DNA from: Caldilineaceae bacterium
GTDB lineage: Bacteria > Chloroflexota > Anaerolineae > Caldilineales > Caldilineaceae
DNA: 64,000 bases
Assembly (NCBI GenBank): GCA_022821545.1
Contig: JAJEDJ010000030.1
Coordinates: forward strand, 302,483 to 366,482
Direction of reading: 5' to 3'
The notes under the pieces were generated by a model. That model did not search any database and was not told the origin of the DNA. It saw nothing but the letters and a program-made list of their open reading frames with translations. Shown in pieces: positions 9,531-18,911 of this stretch. The position numbers were made by a program, and so were the translations under genes. The stretch's first letter is position 1, and the number at the start of each line of letters is the position of its first letter.

Positions 9531-10604
9531 ATGGGCGCAGGCCAAGACTCGGGTCAACCACGCCTCCAGCAAGAGCACCTGTTCAGCAGCGGCGATGGCC
9601 GGTACCACACATATCGAATCCCCGCGCTTGCCGTATCCACCCGCGGCACGCTTCTGGCCTTCGCAGAGGGCCGCAAACACGGGCGCGGCGACGCCGGCGA
9701 AATCGACCTAATCCTTCGCCGCAGCTTCGACAATGGCCGTACCTGGACCCCCATTCAGGTTGTCGTCACCGAAGCCGGCATGACCTGCGGCAACCCTTGC
9801 CCCGTTGTCGAACGCGAGACCGGCGCCATATTTCTTCCATTCTGCAAGAACCTCGCCGACGGCGACGAGACCATGATCTGCGAGGGCAACGCGCCCCGAA
9901 CAGTCTGGATCACCCACAGCGTCGACGACGGCGAAACCTGGAGCGAGCCTCGCGAAATCACCGCTTCCGTCAAAGATCCCAAATGGACGTGGTACGCCAC
10001 CGGCCCCTGCCACGGCATCCAGCTCGACAGCGGCCGCCTCGTCGTCCCCTGCGATCACATCGTCGGCCTCCACCTCGACCGCAGCCGCGACCCGTACCAC
10101 TCCCATGTCATTTACAGTGACGATCAAGGAGAAAGCTGGCAGCTCGGCGGCGACGTGGAAGTCGGCACCAATGAGTGCGCGATCGCCCAGCTCCAGGACG
10201 GCAGCCTCTACATCAACTGCCGCAACTTCGTCCGCGGCACGCAGAGAGCCGTCTCCCGCAGCTATGACCGCGGCCAGACCTTCACCGACTTCGTGTGGGA
10301 CGAGACGCTGATTGAGCCGGTCTGCCAGGGCAGCCTGGATGCCCTCCCCGGCGGGCAGCTCCTCTTCGCCAATCCGGCCAGCACGCGACGGGAAAACATG
10401 ACAGTCCGCCTCAGCTCCGACGGCGGCCGCAGCTGGCCGGCTGCCCGTGCTTTGCACGCCGGTCCTGCCGCCTACTCCGATCTGGCCGTCCTGCCCGGCG
10501 GCGAGCTCTGCTGCCTCTACGAGAGCGGCGATAGCCAGCCCTACGAACGTCTTACCCTGGCCCGTTTCAACCTCGCCTGGCTTAAGGAGGAGCCGGAGCG
10601 CTGA
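9531..10604 (+). CDS. Exo-alpha-sialidase family protein (GH33-like)
   Basis: A six-bladed propeller with the sialidase RIP motif (YRIPAL, R29), the active-site region EGR near 46-48, and five Asp boxes (SFDNGRTW, SVDDGETW, SDDQGESW, SYDRGQTF, SSDGGRSW). Candidate catalytic residues are Glu215 (TNECAIAQL), Arg231 (NCRNF), an Arg near 286 (RREN) and Tyr330 (LYESG), in the order expected for GH33. At 357 residues it is a single-domain enzyme without a visible signal peptide, so it may act on imported sialosides or related glycans. It follows the previous Asp-box gene closely. True sialidase activity is likely but not proven, because related folds act on other sugars. Confidence 0.86.
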   Translation: MGAGQDSGQPRLQQEHLFSSGDGRYHTYRIPALAVSTRGTLLAFAEGRKHGRGDAGEIDLILRRSFDNGRTWTPIQVVVTEAGMTCGNPCPVVERETGAIFLPFCKNLADGDETMICEGNAPRTVWITHSVDDGETWSEPREITASVKDPKWTWYATGPCHGIQLDSGRLVVPCDHIVGLHLDRSRDPYHSHVIYSDDQGESWQLGGDVEVGTNECAIAQLQDGSLYINCRNFVRGTQRAVSRSYDRGQTFTDFVWDETLIEPVCQGSLDALPGGQLLFANPASTRRENMTVRLSSDGGRSWPAARALHAGPAAYSDLAVLPGGELCCLYESGDSQPYERLTLARFNLAWLKEEPER

Positions 10605-10957
10605 TCGCGGCTCCCCGACATTTCGCACGGACTACACCCTGCCGTCAACGAATTCTCGCCGGCTTCAAGCCCCCGGTTGCAGAGCCGAACGAAGCCGGTC
10701 CTCCGCTTCCGACCCATCGCCTTTCTTCCCATTCTCTATCCCTTTTTTTTCTCTGAACCTCCCTTTCAGTAAGTCTCACCCCCATTGCGGGATGCACCCG
10801 TCACGGGCCAACTGTTTGACTTTAGAATTGCCTGTCTGTATACTCATCTGACCGCTGTTTTCACGACAACGGTCCTCACGTCGGTGGCCGCTCGCCCGGC
10901 GCCCGGCAAGAGTAGTGCGCTCACTCAGACCACGACCGCTTGAAGGAGAACGAACGC
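10605..10957 (+). other. Intergenic region, no gene seen
   Basis: This 353-base gap separates the sialidase gene from the repeat lipoprotein. I see no credible coding sequence; the only feature I can support is the promoter at 10816-10844. Confidence 0.6.
10816..10844 (+). promoter_or_regulatory. Sigma70-like promoter upstream of the repeat lipoprotein
   Basis: TTGACT (10816-10821), a 17-base spacer and TATACT (10839-10844), about 115 bases before the start codon at 10958. The spacing is ideal and both boxes are near consensus. Confidence 0.7.
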
Positions 10958-12070
10958 ATGCCTGCCAGAGATCGCACTCGATCCCGCGAAATGCCCCGGA
11001 CCGGAAATGGACCCGGGCCGCGCGGATCTTTGTTCATTTGGATGGCTGCACTCTCCGCCGTAGTGGTCCTAAGTGCCTGCATCATCGTCAACCCTCCACC
11101 CTCTCCAACGCCAACACCCATTCCAACCGCTACACCGACCCGTCAGACGGTTATCGATGCCGTAAGAGTCAGCGAGGGCGGAGATCCGCCCGTAATCGGT
11201 CAAACGGTTCGGGTCGCCCTGACCATTGACGAGGACAGCTATAGCGATCGCTCACGCTGGCAATGGGAACGCTCCGACGACGGCCTGACCAACTGGCGAA
11301 ACGTTCCCGGCGCGCGGCTGACCGATTCCTCGCTCTACGCCCCGGTAGCCGCTGACGACGGCAAGTACCTGCGCGCCTCCGTCGGTTTTCTCGACAGTGA
11401 GGAAGTCGCCAAGACAGCGCTGAGCCCAACGGTCGGACCCGTTGTCGGGGCGGAAATCGAGACCGACGCAGTGGAATTCGCATTCGGCAACGACCCTGCC
11501 GTCGTGAGCCGCGCCGTGCGCGCACGCATCTCCCTTCCCAATTCTGATTACAGTGATTCCGGCCGCTGGCGCTGGGACCGCTCAGACAACGCCCTCAGAG
11601 GGTGGACCGACGTCACCGACTATGAGGCCGACGACTCCTCGGTCTTCATTCCCTCCTCCCTCGAAAACGGCAAATACCTGCGCGCCTCCGTGGTCTATTT
11701 CGATAGCAATGGGGACTACAAGCGCGGACTGAGCCAGACCATCGGCCCTGTCATCGCGGTCGACACGGTTGCCGACGCAGTCAGATTCCGGGCCGGGACC
11801 AACCCGCCGCGCGTTGACACAAGGATCGAAGTCGAACTCACGCTGTCCGAAGGCGATTACAGCGACCTTGGCGCCTGGAAATGGGAGCGGTCCAACGACG
11901 GTCTCGGCAAATGGGAAGACATCACCGACTACGACTCGGCGAACTCCGACAGGTACACACCAACCGCCGCCGATGAAGGCAAATACCTGCGTGCATCCGC
12001 CCTCTACGTCGACAGCGACGGCGAACGCAAGAGAGCCCTGAGTCAGACCATCGGCCCAGTGGTGGACTGA
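10958..12070 (+). CDS. Lipoprotein with three tandem Ig-like repeats
   Basis: A 370-residue predicted surface lipoprotein. Residues about 25-40 are hydrophobic and end in a lipobox LSA-C41; a Thr/Pro-rich linker (about 46-62) follows, then three repeats of about 90-100 residues (roughly 68-160, 165-260 and 262-370). Each repeat contains W-x-W-x-R-S, a second W, a Y/F-x-P motif, G-K-Y-L-R-A-S and ends in a TxGPV motif. Such repeats resemble Ig-like surface modules. The ATG at 10958 has GAAGGAG nine bases upstream, better than an in-frame TTG at 10940. The gene at 12714 contains one copy of the same repeat. A role in adhesion or matrix binding is a guess. Confidence 0.85.
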   Translation: MPARDRTRSREMPRTGNGPGPRGSLFIWMAALSAVVVLSACIIVNPPPSPTPTPIPTATPTRQTVIDAVRVSEGGDPPVIGQTVRVALTIDEDSYSDRSRWQWERSDDGLTNWRNVPGARLTDSSLYAPVAADDGKYLRASVGFLDSEEVAKTALSPTVGPVVGAEIETDAVEFAFGNDPAVVSRAVRARISLPNSDYSDSGRWRWDRSDNALRGWTDVTDYEADDSSVFIPSSLENGKYLRASVVYFDSNGDYKRGLSQTIGPVIAVDTVADAVRFRAGTNPPRVDTRIEVELTLSEGDYSDLGAWKWERSNDGLGKWEDITDYDSANSDRYTPTAADEGKYLRASALYVDSDGERKRALSQTIGPVVD

Positions 12071-12713
12071 TCGACTCAGGATTCCAGTGCGAAGAGTGTC
12101 GACTTGCCTTGCGGGCAGGCCGCCGCCCCTTCCGGTTGGGCGGCTCCCTCAAGCAAGCGCCAACCGCCTCGCCCCCAGACAACAGCTGCCCAGCTCCTCC
12201 GCCTAATCGACGGTAGTGTTCTCGTAACGGGCCACCCTCTCCGGTTCTTCTGCGCGCCGTCTTACCATCAGAAAGCAAGCGTCAAACGACGCAACACCGT
12301 GGCGGGCGCCCGCGATTTGCCGCCAAGTGTCCCCCTGTACTGATTCCGCGCTTCTGCCAAAAAGAATCAGAGCAACTTTACGCCTCCCGTACGATCCATC
12401 GATTTCTTGGAGACGTTGACAGTTCGTAGACAACCTGTCGATGACGGCCGCATGGCCGAGATTTCCGTCCCCACAGCGGAAAAAGTGGCTCTCTACCAGA
12501 GTATTTTTTCAAGAACAGGTCAATTTCCGCCTGCCGATTCAGGACAGAGTTTCTTCAGCGGAAGGATTTACAATCCAATTCCCAGCTACTATACTGGAAA
12601 TTAAATCGACACGATGTAGAGCGTACTTTCGATAGCGACAATTTGAGCCAGAGCAGTCACAAAGGGCACTTCATTTCGGAGCCGTGGAATCATCCAGCCA
12701 GGAGGTCAATAGA
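12071..12713 (+). other. Intergenic region with a promoter, no gene seen
   Basis: A 643-base gap between the two repeat-protein genes. Short open frames exist but lack ribosome-binding sites and recognisable domains. The supported feature is the promoter at 12567-12595. Base composition becomes more A+T-rich from about 12340 to 12710. Confidence 0.55.
12567..12595 (+). promoter_or_regulatory. Sigma70-like promoter of the FN3/Ig-like repeat protein
   Basis: TTTACA (12567-12572), a 17-base spacer and TATACT (12590-12595), about 120 bases before the start codon at 12714. Confidence 0.62.
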
Positions 12714-13583
12714 ATGGCGAACTTGCCAATGAGAGAAGTAAGTCGCGTACAGATGGTCTTTCGTGTTTTCATACACGTGATTTTGCGTATGTGCGTTACC
12801 ATGCTGCGTCTGCTGATAAACAAATTTTCTCTGGCGATTCTTGGAGCGATAATCGTGGTCGGCGCCATTGTGGCAGCGATGAGCATGGCGCCGCCTGCAA
12901 AGTCCGTTCAAGGTCAGGTGGAGCAGCATTCGATGGAAGAGCTCACGGTCCAATTCGCTACCGCCCCTGTGCCGCTCTCGTTGCCCCTGCTCCACGTATC
13001 CTCCTATGACATTCAGTGGACGTCAGTGGGCACCGGAGAGTCCTGGACGACCCAGGGAGAGATAACGATCTCCGGCGTCACCGAGGGTACCGAAGCGGTC
13101 TCCTATACCATCAAGGGACTCGATCCCGAAAGAGTCTACCGCTTCCGTACACGAGGGCGAAACTTACTTGGCGCCGGCCCCTGGTCGGACTGGTTCCCGT
13201 CCAACGGGCTTGTTCCAGGGCCTGGACCGACACCAACACCCGCGCCCACGGCCACACCTACGCCAACGCCTACCCCCCAGACCGAGACGAACACCGTCTA
13301 TTTCAACACGGACGGGCGTCCAACTGTCGGTCAGGAAATCACGGCCCAACTGACGCTGTCGCAGGACGCTTATTCCAACCTCGGCGACTGGAACTGGCAG
13401 AGTTCCGAAACTGCGCTCAACGACTGGGTGGATATCACCGGCATCAGTGCCGGGGAGACGGACTCGTACACGCCGGTAAGCACAGACGTCGGTAAGTTCC
13501 TCAGGGTCTACGTGACCTACACCGACAGCGAGGGTATCCTGAAGCGAGGTCTTAGTCCGACCATTGGACCTGTGCAGGAATGA
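12714..13583 (+). CDS. Membrane-anchored protein with FN3-like domain, Thr/Pro linker and Ig-like repeat
   Basis: A 289-residue protein. A long N-terminal region has a hydrophobic membrane segment at about residues 39-57 with a positively charged N-terminal side, so the rest should be outside the cell. A fibronectin type III-like domain follows (about 90-165, with YTIKGLDPERVYRFRTRG), then a Thr/Pro-rich linker (about 172-193), then one repeat homologous to those in the gene at 10958 (W-x-W, G-K-F-L-R, TIGPV). The ATG at 12714 has AGGAGG eight bases upstream. It is probably a surface protein sharing a module with its neighbour. No catalytic motif is visible. Confidence 0.82.
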   Translation: MANLPMREVSRVQMVFRVFIHVILRMCVTMLRLLINKFSLAILGAIIVVGAIVAAMSMAPPAKSVQGQVEQHSMEELTVQFATAPVPLSLPLLHVSSYDIQWTSVGTGESWTTQGEITISGVTEGTEAVSYTIKGLDPERVYRFRTRGRNLLGAGPWSDWFPSNGLVPGPGPTPTPAPTATPTPTPTPQTETNTVYFNTDGRPTVGQEITAQLTLSQDAYSNLGDWNWQSSETALNDWVDITGISAGETDSYTPVSTDVGKFLRVYVTYTDSEGILKRGLSPTIGPVQE

Positions 13584-13644
13584 AGTGACTGAACCTCGCG
13601 CAGCACCGTAGCGCCGGCTCCTTTGTTCGCGCTGAAACAGACTT

Positions 13645-13697
13645 GGACGGCGCAGCGTACCCGGTTTCAAGGGACGCTGCGCCGTCCGTGTTTTTTC
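13645..13697 (+). terminator. Strong intrinsic terminator
   Basis: A perfect 14-base inverted repeat (GGACGGCGCAGCGT at 13645-13658 and its complement at 13674-13687) is followed by GTGTTTTTTCC. It closes the transcript of the FN3/Ig-like protein. Confidence 0.88.
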
Positions 13698-13810
13698 CGC
13701 CCTTTTCCATCCTGTTGCGCCCGTCCCCACATTGACATAAGATACGGGTCACCCGGCCGGGAAGGCACTGCCGGGGCATGGAAAAACCAGTCGAACCATG
13801 AGGGTTAGAA

Positions 13811-14605
13811 ATGAGCGATCTTCATCTGCTGCAGTATCTGTTCGATGTGCAAGGTTACCTGGTAATTGAAAACGCTTTGAGCAAGTCGGAAGTCGAAACA
13901 CTTAACCGCCTGCTCGATGCACAGCAGCTGCCCGCGCCGGGTCAGACACAACGTTTCGGCAGCGCGCCGAACGGCCCCGGTTTTCTCGCGTGGGGCCAAC
14001 CCTTCGTCGATCTACTGGACGACCAGCGGATAATGCCGATCCTGCGGCTGCGCCTGGGTGACTGCTTCCGCCTGGACAGGATTTACGGCATGTACATGAA
14101 AGAGGGGATGGCGCGTGGACGGCTCCACGCCGATTACGGAGCCACGTCACCGACCACGGGAGCGAACGCGGGCGAATACGTCCCTTTCCGCGATGATCAG
14201 ATTTACAATGGCTTTGTGGTCGTGACCTGGTGCCTTTCCGATACAGGGCCGGGCAAGGGCGGGTTCTGCTGCATTCCCGGCAGCCACAAGAGCAATTACA
14301 AGCTGCCTCCACAGATCGACGAAGCCCCTGAGGACTCGCCCAGCGTCATCATTCCGGAAGCGCCCGCCGGTTCAGCCATCCTGTTCACCGAGGCCCTGAC
14401 ACACGGAACCGCCGCCTGGCAGGCACAGCACGAACGAAGGGCTCTCCTCTACAAATACTGCATTTCACACGTGGCGTGGACCGCCAGGCGCGTCCAGCCG
14501 CCGCCGAATGCCGAACTGACGCCCCGTCAGCAGATCCTCTTTCGCGATCCCGGAGATCCCTACAGACACTTTCCTTCCCTGTTCGACGAAGAGGTTGCCG
14601 TCTGA
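13811..14605 (+). CDS. Phytanoyl-CoA dioxygenase (PhyH) family protein
   Basis: A 264-residue Fe(II)/2-oxoglutarate oxygenase with H106-x-D108 (RLHADYG), distal H198 (ALTHGTAAW) and Arg209/210 for 2-oxoglutarate. The substrate is not known. The start ATG has an AGGG-type ribosome-binding site. It stands alone after a terminator and is convergent with the next PhyH gene, with only 44 bases between the two stops. Sequence outside the motifs differs strongly from the other PhyH proteins here, so this is not a recent duplication. Confidence 0.87.
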   Translation: MSDLHLLQYLFDVQGYLVIENALSKSEVETLNRLLDAQQLPAPGQTQRFGSAPNGPGFLAWGQPFVDLLDDQRIMPILRLRLGDCFRLDRIYGMYMKEGMARGRLHADYGATSPTTGANAGEYVPFRDDQIYNGFVVVTWCLSDTGPGKGGFCCIPGSHKSNYKLPPQIDEAPEDSPSVIIPEAPAGSAILFTEALTHGTAAWQAQHERRALLYKYCISHVAWTARRVQPPPNAELTPRQQILFRDPGDPYRHFPSLFDEEVAV

Positions 14606-14649
14606 TTCTGATCAGAGGATCTCTTTCACCTTACCTGCCGTCCCCAATC

Positions 14650-15495
14650 CTACGATTCCTGCTCCTCCAGTAGATGGGGCGGAATTGCGTCCCCTTCGGG
14701 CCGCGGCATGGGTTGCCAGTATCCATCCGGGTCAACGCCGCGGGCAATGATCCCTGGCGCCTTTTCAGGCTCGGTCCCGCGTACGTCCGGCGGAAAATAG
14801 CGGATAGTAAGGCCGCAGCGGCGCCGGCTGGACGGATTCGGCTGCGAGCCATGCAGAATCATGTCGGTATGCAGTGAAATCTGACCGGCCTTCAGTTCGA
14901 CCGACACCGGCTGCCCGTAACGCCACGGGTTGTGGACATGCTGGTTGAGCACGCCCTCTTCCTCGTCCGTCACCCAATCGAACGGAATGCGGCCCAGCAA
15001 ATGTGTGCCGGGGAACAGCTTCATCGCTCCATTCTCCACATCCACGTCATCGATCGCCAGCCAGGCGGTCACCACCTTGCTCGGCGTAAGCGCCCAAAAC
15101 GAGGCGTCCTGGTGCCAGTAAACCGATTTGACGTCACTGGGCATTTTGGAAAAGTAGTGCGTCATGGTGCAAACGATGTTCGGCCCAAGGATGTCTTCAA
15201 CATAGTCGAGTATCCGATCGTCCATTACCAGATCGAAGAGGCCCGCACAGTGCGTATGCCAGCTATTGACCGAATAACTGTCCAGCCCGGCATCGGACGC
15301 CATCTTCAGCAACTTGTCAAAATAGGCGCGGTTGGCATCGGCCTCTTCCTTTGAGAAGAGGTCGATGGGAAAGACGTACCCGTGCTCGTTGAAGTAGTCA
15401 ATTTCTTCCGGGGTCAGCTTCTTCGGTTCTTTTGTCTCGGCGGGGAAATATCTCAGGTCCCGCTGCATCGTCGGAATTGCGTCGATGACTGCCAT
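14650..15495 (-). CDS. Phytanoyl-CoA dioxygenase (PhyH) family protein
   Basis: A 281-residue PhyH oxygenase with H128-x-D130 (YWHQDASFW), H215 (ILHGSQPNPS) and a cluster of Arg at about 224-226. WHQD followed by a W-rich segment and SLHTDMILHGS is the pattern of the subgroup often annotated as phytanoyl-CoA hydroxylase-related. The ATG at 15495 has AGGAG nine bases upstream and is preferred over the longer open frame from 15552. It is transcribed after, and possibly with, the Gfo/Idh/MocA gene that starts at 16649. Substrate unknown. Confidence 0.88.
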   Translation of the reverse strand: MAVIDAIPTMQRDLRYFPAETKEPKKLTPEEIDYFNEHGYVFPIDLFSKEEADANRAYFDKLLKMASDAGLDSYSVNSWHTHCAGLFDLVMDDRILDYVEDILGPNIVCTMTHYFSKMPSDVKSVYWHQDASFWALTPSKVVTAWLAIDDVDVENGAMKLFPGTHLLGRIPFDWVTDEEEGVLNQHVHNPWRYGQPVSVELKAGQISLHTDMILHGSQPNPSSRRRCGLTIRYFPPDVRGTEPEKAPGIIARGVDPDGYWQPMPRPEGDAIPPHLLEEQES

Positions 15496-15635
15496 TGCTG
15501 ATTTCTCCTGTGGCCTCGTTACGGTGTGCCAGCCTTCCTTGCGCCGGATCAAGAGTGCAAAGTGGAATATCTCTGGTTAAGGGACCAGCCCGGATCCTAT
15601 CCAAGCGGCAAGTCTTTGTCAACTTGGATCACAGA

Positions 15636-16649
15636 TTACATGCGGACGACCGTACCCGTTTGCATCGACTCCGCGATCGCATCGAGAACGCGCATCTGCG
15701 CGATACTGTTCTCCGGCGAGATCCGATGGGGCCGACCATCCTCAAGGCAGCTGCAGAGATGGTCCAGCTGGTGCGTAAACTGGTGCGTGGGCGGAAACGG
15801 AATCGTCTCCACGCCGTTCGCCGAATGGTAGTCCAGCGCCACGTCCTGGTTTTCGTTATTCCAGGCTTTGTCGATGCGCAAGAGGCCGGCGTCACCGCTG
15901 ATCTCCACGTACTGCGAAGCCCAACCGTCAAAGCCCACCGACAACTGCGCGGTCCTTCCGCCGGAGAATGCCAGGGTAATGTAGGCTGCGTCGTCAACCT
16001 CCACACCGCTGGTCTGCACCGCGAAGACGGACTCCGGCTCCTCGTCAAAGATGAAGCGCGCCTGATGGACGTTGTAGCAGGCCAGATCGTATATCGCGCC
16101 CCCGCCCTTGGCGCGGTTCCAGCGCCAGTTGCCCTCGGGCCGTCGATTGGCGGGCGGAACGTTGGTGCAGAAGGTGCTGCGTACGTTGAGCAGCTGGCCG
16201 ATCCCGCCCTGGCGGACGATTTCCTCCGCCTTGAGGTGCATGGGATGATGGCGAAACTTGAACGCCTCGGCAACGAAAACGCCGTGTTCGCGGCAGGCCG
16301 CCACAAATGCCCTGGCCTCCGCCTCGCTCTGGGTGAACGGCTTCTCGCACAGGACCGCGCCGACGCGGCCCGACGACGCCAGCTGGATTCCGGCCTCCGC
16401 ATGCAATACGCCCCAAAGGCAGATCACAGCGACGTCGTACTCCCCCGCCGCGAGCAGTTCGTCGATCGAGGAGTAGCGGTTGGGGACGTCAAACTGCCGG
16501 GCGAAGCGATCGAGAGCCTCAGGCGAGACATCACACACAGCCGTGAGCTCGGCCCTTTCCAGGTTTTCGCAAGCGGTTGCATGACCGCGGGAGATCCCGC
16601 CGGTCCCGATCAGAGCGACACGAAATTTCCTCTGTGATCCATTTTTCAT
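15636..16649 (-). CDS. Gfo/Idh/MocA family oxidoreductase
   Basis: An NAD(P)-dependent oxidoreductase of 337 residues. The N-terminal Rossmann fold has GTGGISRGHA, and the family lysine lies in LCEKPFTQ near residue 100. The C-terminal alpha/beta domain contains GGGAIYDLACYNVHQARF, where the His is a candidate catalytic residue. Family members oxidise or reduce sugars, inositols or related polyols; the exact substrate cannot be read from sequence. An AAAGGG ribosome-binding site precedes the ATG. It is upstream of a PhyH gene on the same strand. Confidence 0.88.
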   Translation of the reverse strand: MKNGSQRKFRVALIGTGGISRGHATACENLERAELTAVCDVSPEALDRFARQFDVPNRYSSIDELLAAGEYDVAVICLWGVLHAEAGIQLASSGRVGAVLCEKPFTQSEAEARAFVAACREHGVFVAEAFKFRHHPMHLKAEEIVRQGGIGQLLNVRSTFCTNVPPANRRPEGNWRWNRAKGGGAIYDLACYNVHQARFIFDEEPESVFAVQTSGVEVDDAAYITLAFSGGRTAQLSVGFDGWASQYVEISGDAGLLRIDKAWNNENQDVALDYHSANGVETIPFPPTHQFTHQLDHLCSCLEDGRPHRISPENSIAQMRVLDAIAESMQTGTVVRM

Positions 16650-16865
16650 CCTTGAGCTGTCCCTTTCCTGTGGCGCGAAAGACAGATTCAGTTACGCGGT
16701 CAGGCGTCAAACTATAAGCGCCTCTGCGCGCGGGTAGAAAGTACGCCGTGACCGCCAGATGTGCTAACATGGCCTTCAACCGGCGAGCCCGCGGTCTCGT
16801 GCCTGCGGCTTGCAAAACAGGCAGTCAGGCTGTCAGTATTATCGCTCCAAAGAAAGGTTGACGCA

Positions 16866-18317
16866 ATGAAAGTATTCGCAGGTGGAGTCTCAACCGAAAC
16901 AAACACCTTTTCCCCTATGCCGACAGGGATGCGCGACTACACCATCATCCGGCCCGGAGATGAAGTCGAGGAAGGCGCCAAGCCCGCCTTCGACCGCTTC
17001 CAAGCCGAAACCGAGGCCCGCGGTTGGGACTATGTCTTCGGCATGTCCGCCAACGCGCAACCCGCCGGCCTCACCACACGCAGCACCTACGAGAGCCTGC
17101 GGGATGAACTGCTGGAGAGATTGCAGGCCGCAATGCCCGTTGACATCGTTCTGCTGGGCCTGCATGGCGCCATGGTCGCAGAGGGTTACGACGACTGCGA
17201 GACCGACATGATCGACCGCGTTCGCCAGATCGTCGGGCCCGACGTAAAGATTGGCGTCGAACTGGACCTCCATTGCGACGTCACCCAAGCCATGATCGAC
17301 ACGGCCGACGCCATCGTGCTCTACAAGGAGTATCCCCATACCGACGTCGCCGCCCGCGCATCCGACCTCTTTAACATTGTCGCCGATGCAGCCGAAGGCA
17401 AGACCAATCCCACGATGGCGCTTTTTGACTGCCGCATGATCGGTCTCTACCTCACGCCGTACGAACCCCTGCGCAGCTTTGTGGACGAACTGCTCGCCAT
17501 GGAGGGTAAAGACGGCCTCCTTTCAATCTCGCTTGTCCACTGTTTTCCATGGGGGGACGTCCCGACCTGCGGCGCCCAGGCACTGGCAATCACTGACGGC
17601 GACGCCGACCAGGCCGCACGAGTGGCTGAAGAGATAGGCCGCAGGTTCCACGGTATGCGCCGGGAACTCGACCAGACGCCTTTCTCAATAGATGAGGCAT
17701 TGGAGCAGGCGCTGGCCGACCCAAGCGGGCCGGTGGTTATCGCCGACCGCGCCGACAACGCCGGCGGCGGCGCCCCCAGCGACTCCACCTTCATGCTAAA
17801 GGCCATGCTGGATCGAGGAATCGACAACGCCGGCATTGCGACCATGTGGGATCCGATCGCCGTCCAGGTTGCCATGTCCGGCGGCGTTGGTTCGAAGCTC
17901 GATATACGGCTGGGCGGCAAGATGGGCCCAATGTCCGGCGACCCGCTCGACCTGACCGTCGAAGTGACCGCCATCGTCGAGGACTTGATCCAGGAGTGGC
18001 CGCAACAGGGCGACCCCATGCGCATTCCCTGCGGAGACGCCGTCTGTCTGAACTGCAACGGCATCGACATAATCGTGAGCACGAAACGGGGACAGCCCTT
18101 CAGCCCAGACGTCTTCACCAAACTCGGCGTCGACGCGCAGAAAAAGCACATCCTGGTGGTGAAGTCCTCCCAACATTTCTATGCCGGATTCGCGCCAATC
18201 GCCTCGCAGATCATCTACATGGCGGCGCCCGGCGCGGTGGCGCCCCGGTACACTGAGATTCCGTTCAAACGGGTTGACCTGCACAAATATCCCTGGGTCG
18301 ACGACCCGTTTGCCTGA
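16866..18317 (+). CDS. M81 family metallopeptidase (MlrC-like)
   Basis: A 483-residue member of the M81/MlrC family, named after the microcystin-degradation protein MlrC; most members are zinc enzymes of unknown substrate that may cleave small peptides or amides. Family segments are GGVSTETNTFSP at the N-terminus, LHGAMVAEGYDDCE, ELDLHCDVT, YKEYPHTD and ADNAGGGAPSDSTF. The ATG at 16866 has AAAGG eight bases upstream; the longer frame from 16761 lacks support. It reads divergently from the Gfo/Idh/MocA gene, and its product may handle a modified amino acid or peptide. Confidence 0.87.
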   Translation: MKVFAGGVSTETNTFSPMPTGMRDYTIIRPGDEVEEGAKPAFDRFQAETEARGWDYVFGMSANAQPAGLTTRSTYESLRDELLERLQAAMPVDIVLLGLHGAMVAEGYDDCETDMIDRVRQIVGPDVKIGVELDLHCDVTQAMIDTADAIVLYKEYPHTDVAARASDLFNIVADAAEGKTNPTMALFDCRMIGLYLTPYEPLRSFVDELLAMEGKDGLLSISLVHCFPWGDVPTCGAQALAITDGDADQAARVAEEIGRRFHGMRRELDQTPFSIDEALEQALADPSGPVVIADRADNAGGGAPSDSTFMLKAMLDRGIDNAGIATMWDPIAVQVAMSGGVGSKLDIRLGGKMGPMSGDPLDLTVEVTAIVEDLIQEWPQQGDPMRIPCGDAVCLNCNGIDIIVSTKRGQPFSPDVFTKLGVDAQKKHILVVKSSQHFYAGFAPIASQIIYMAAPGAVAPRYTEIPFKRVDLHKYPWVDDPFA

Positions 18318-18377
18318 GGCGGCGCCGCTCACGAAACGAAAACAGCTCGGGACGTTCATGAATGCCGGTGGTCTGAA

Positions 18378-18911
18378 GTGAGCTACTCCAGAGAGTCCCT
18401 GGTCGCGGCCCTGCGCGAGTGGGGCATCACCTATCTTACCCCCAGCGACGCAGTGTCAGTTGGGGCGCCCAAGACGCATGAGCAGCTCTTGTGCGCCCTC
18501 GTGCATCAGGACGATTCGAGGCTGCGGCTGGCAGTCGTGCCGCTCCTGCTGCGGCGCCCCGAAATCTCAGAGTCGGTGCCCGCCCTGGCGGCCTGCCTTG
18601 AAGAGAACGCGTCGCTGGAGCTGCAAACCTTGTATATGGCCGCCGTGTACATGCAGCGAAACTGGCGATCCCGTCTGGGCATCTACCTGGACGACATGCC
18701 GCTGTTACCGGATCTGTTTTCACACCAAATGGGTTTGCCGCTGCCGGACGAACAGTTTGGAAAGGCGGGACTAATTGAACTGGCCGATGCGTGGAAAACG
18801 CGTTCAGAGTACCCTTTTGACCGGCTACAGGCTCTCAGCATCACAGTTGAACTGTTCTTTGGACAGTTGAAGTTGGAGAAAGCGAACAAGTCTCATGCGC
18901 CAGCGCTGTGA
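18378..18911 (+). CDS. Hypothetical protein coupled to a DUF6036 nucleotidyltransferase
   Basis: A 177-residue mostly helical protein with no domain I can name. It contains WGITYLTPSDAVS near the N-terminus and an acidic, Leu-rich middle. The start is a GTG at 18378 with a weak ribosome-binding site. Its end overlaps the next gene by 17 bases, so the two are translationally coupled. Small partner plus nucleotidyltransferase-fold protein is the layout of many toxin-antitoxin-like modules, so this may be the antitoxin-like or regulatory half; that role is inferred only from context. Confidence 0.65.
   Translation: MSYSRESLVAALREWGITYLTPSDAVSVGAPKTHEQLLCALVHQDDSRLRLAVVPLLLRRPEISESVPALAACLEENASLELQTLYMAAVYMQRNWRSRLGIYLDDMPLLPDLFSHQMGLPLPDEQFGKAGLIELADAWKTRSEYPFDRLQALSITVELFFGQLKLEKANKSHAPAL

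Noticed and set aside
9131..10120. A 329-codon plus-strand frame across the two Asp-box genes
   Set aside because: It is Arg/Pro-rich shadow sequence out of frame with two well-supported genes.
12441..12604. A short frame with TAEKVALYQSIF resembling the start of TOTE-type primase proteins
   Set aside because: Only about twelve residues match and the following sequence does not; no ribosome-binding site.
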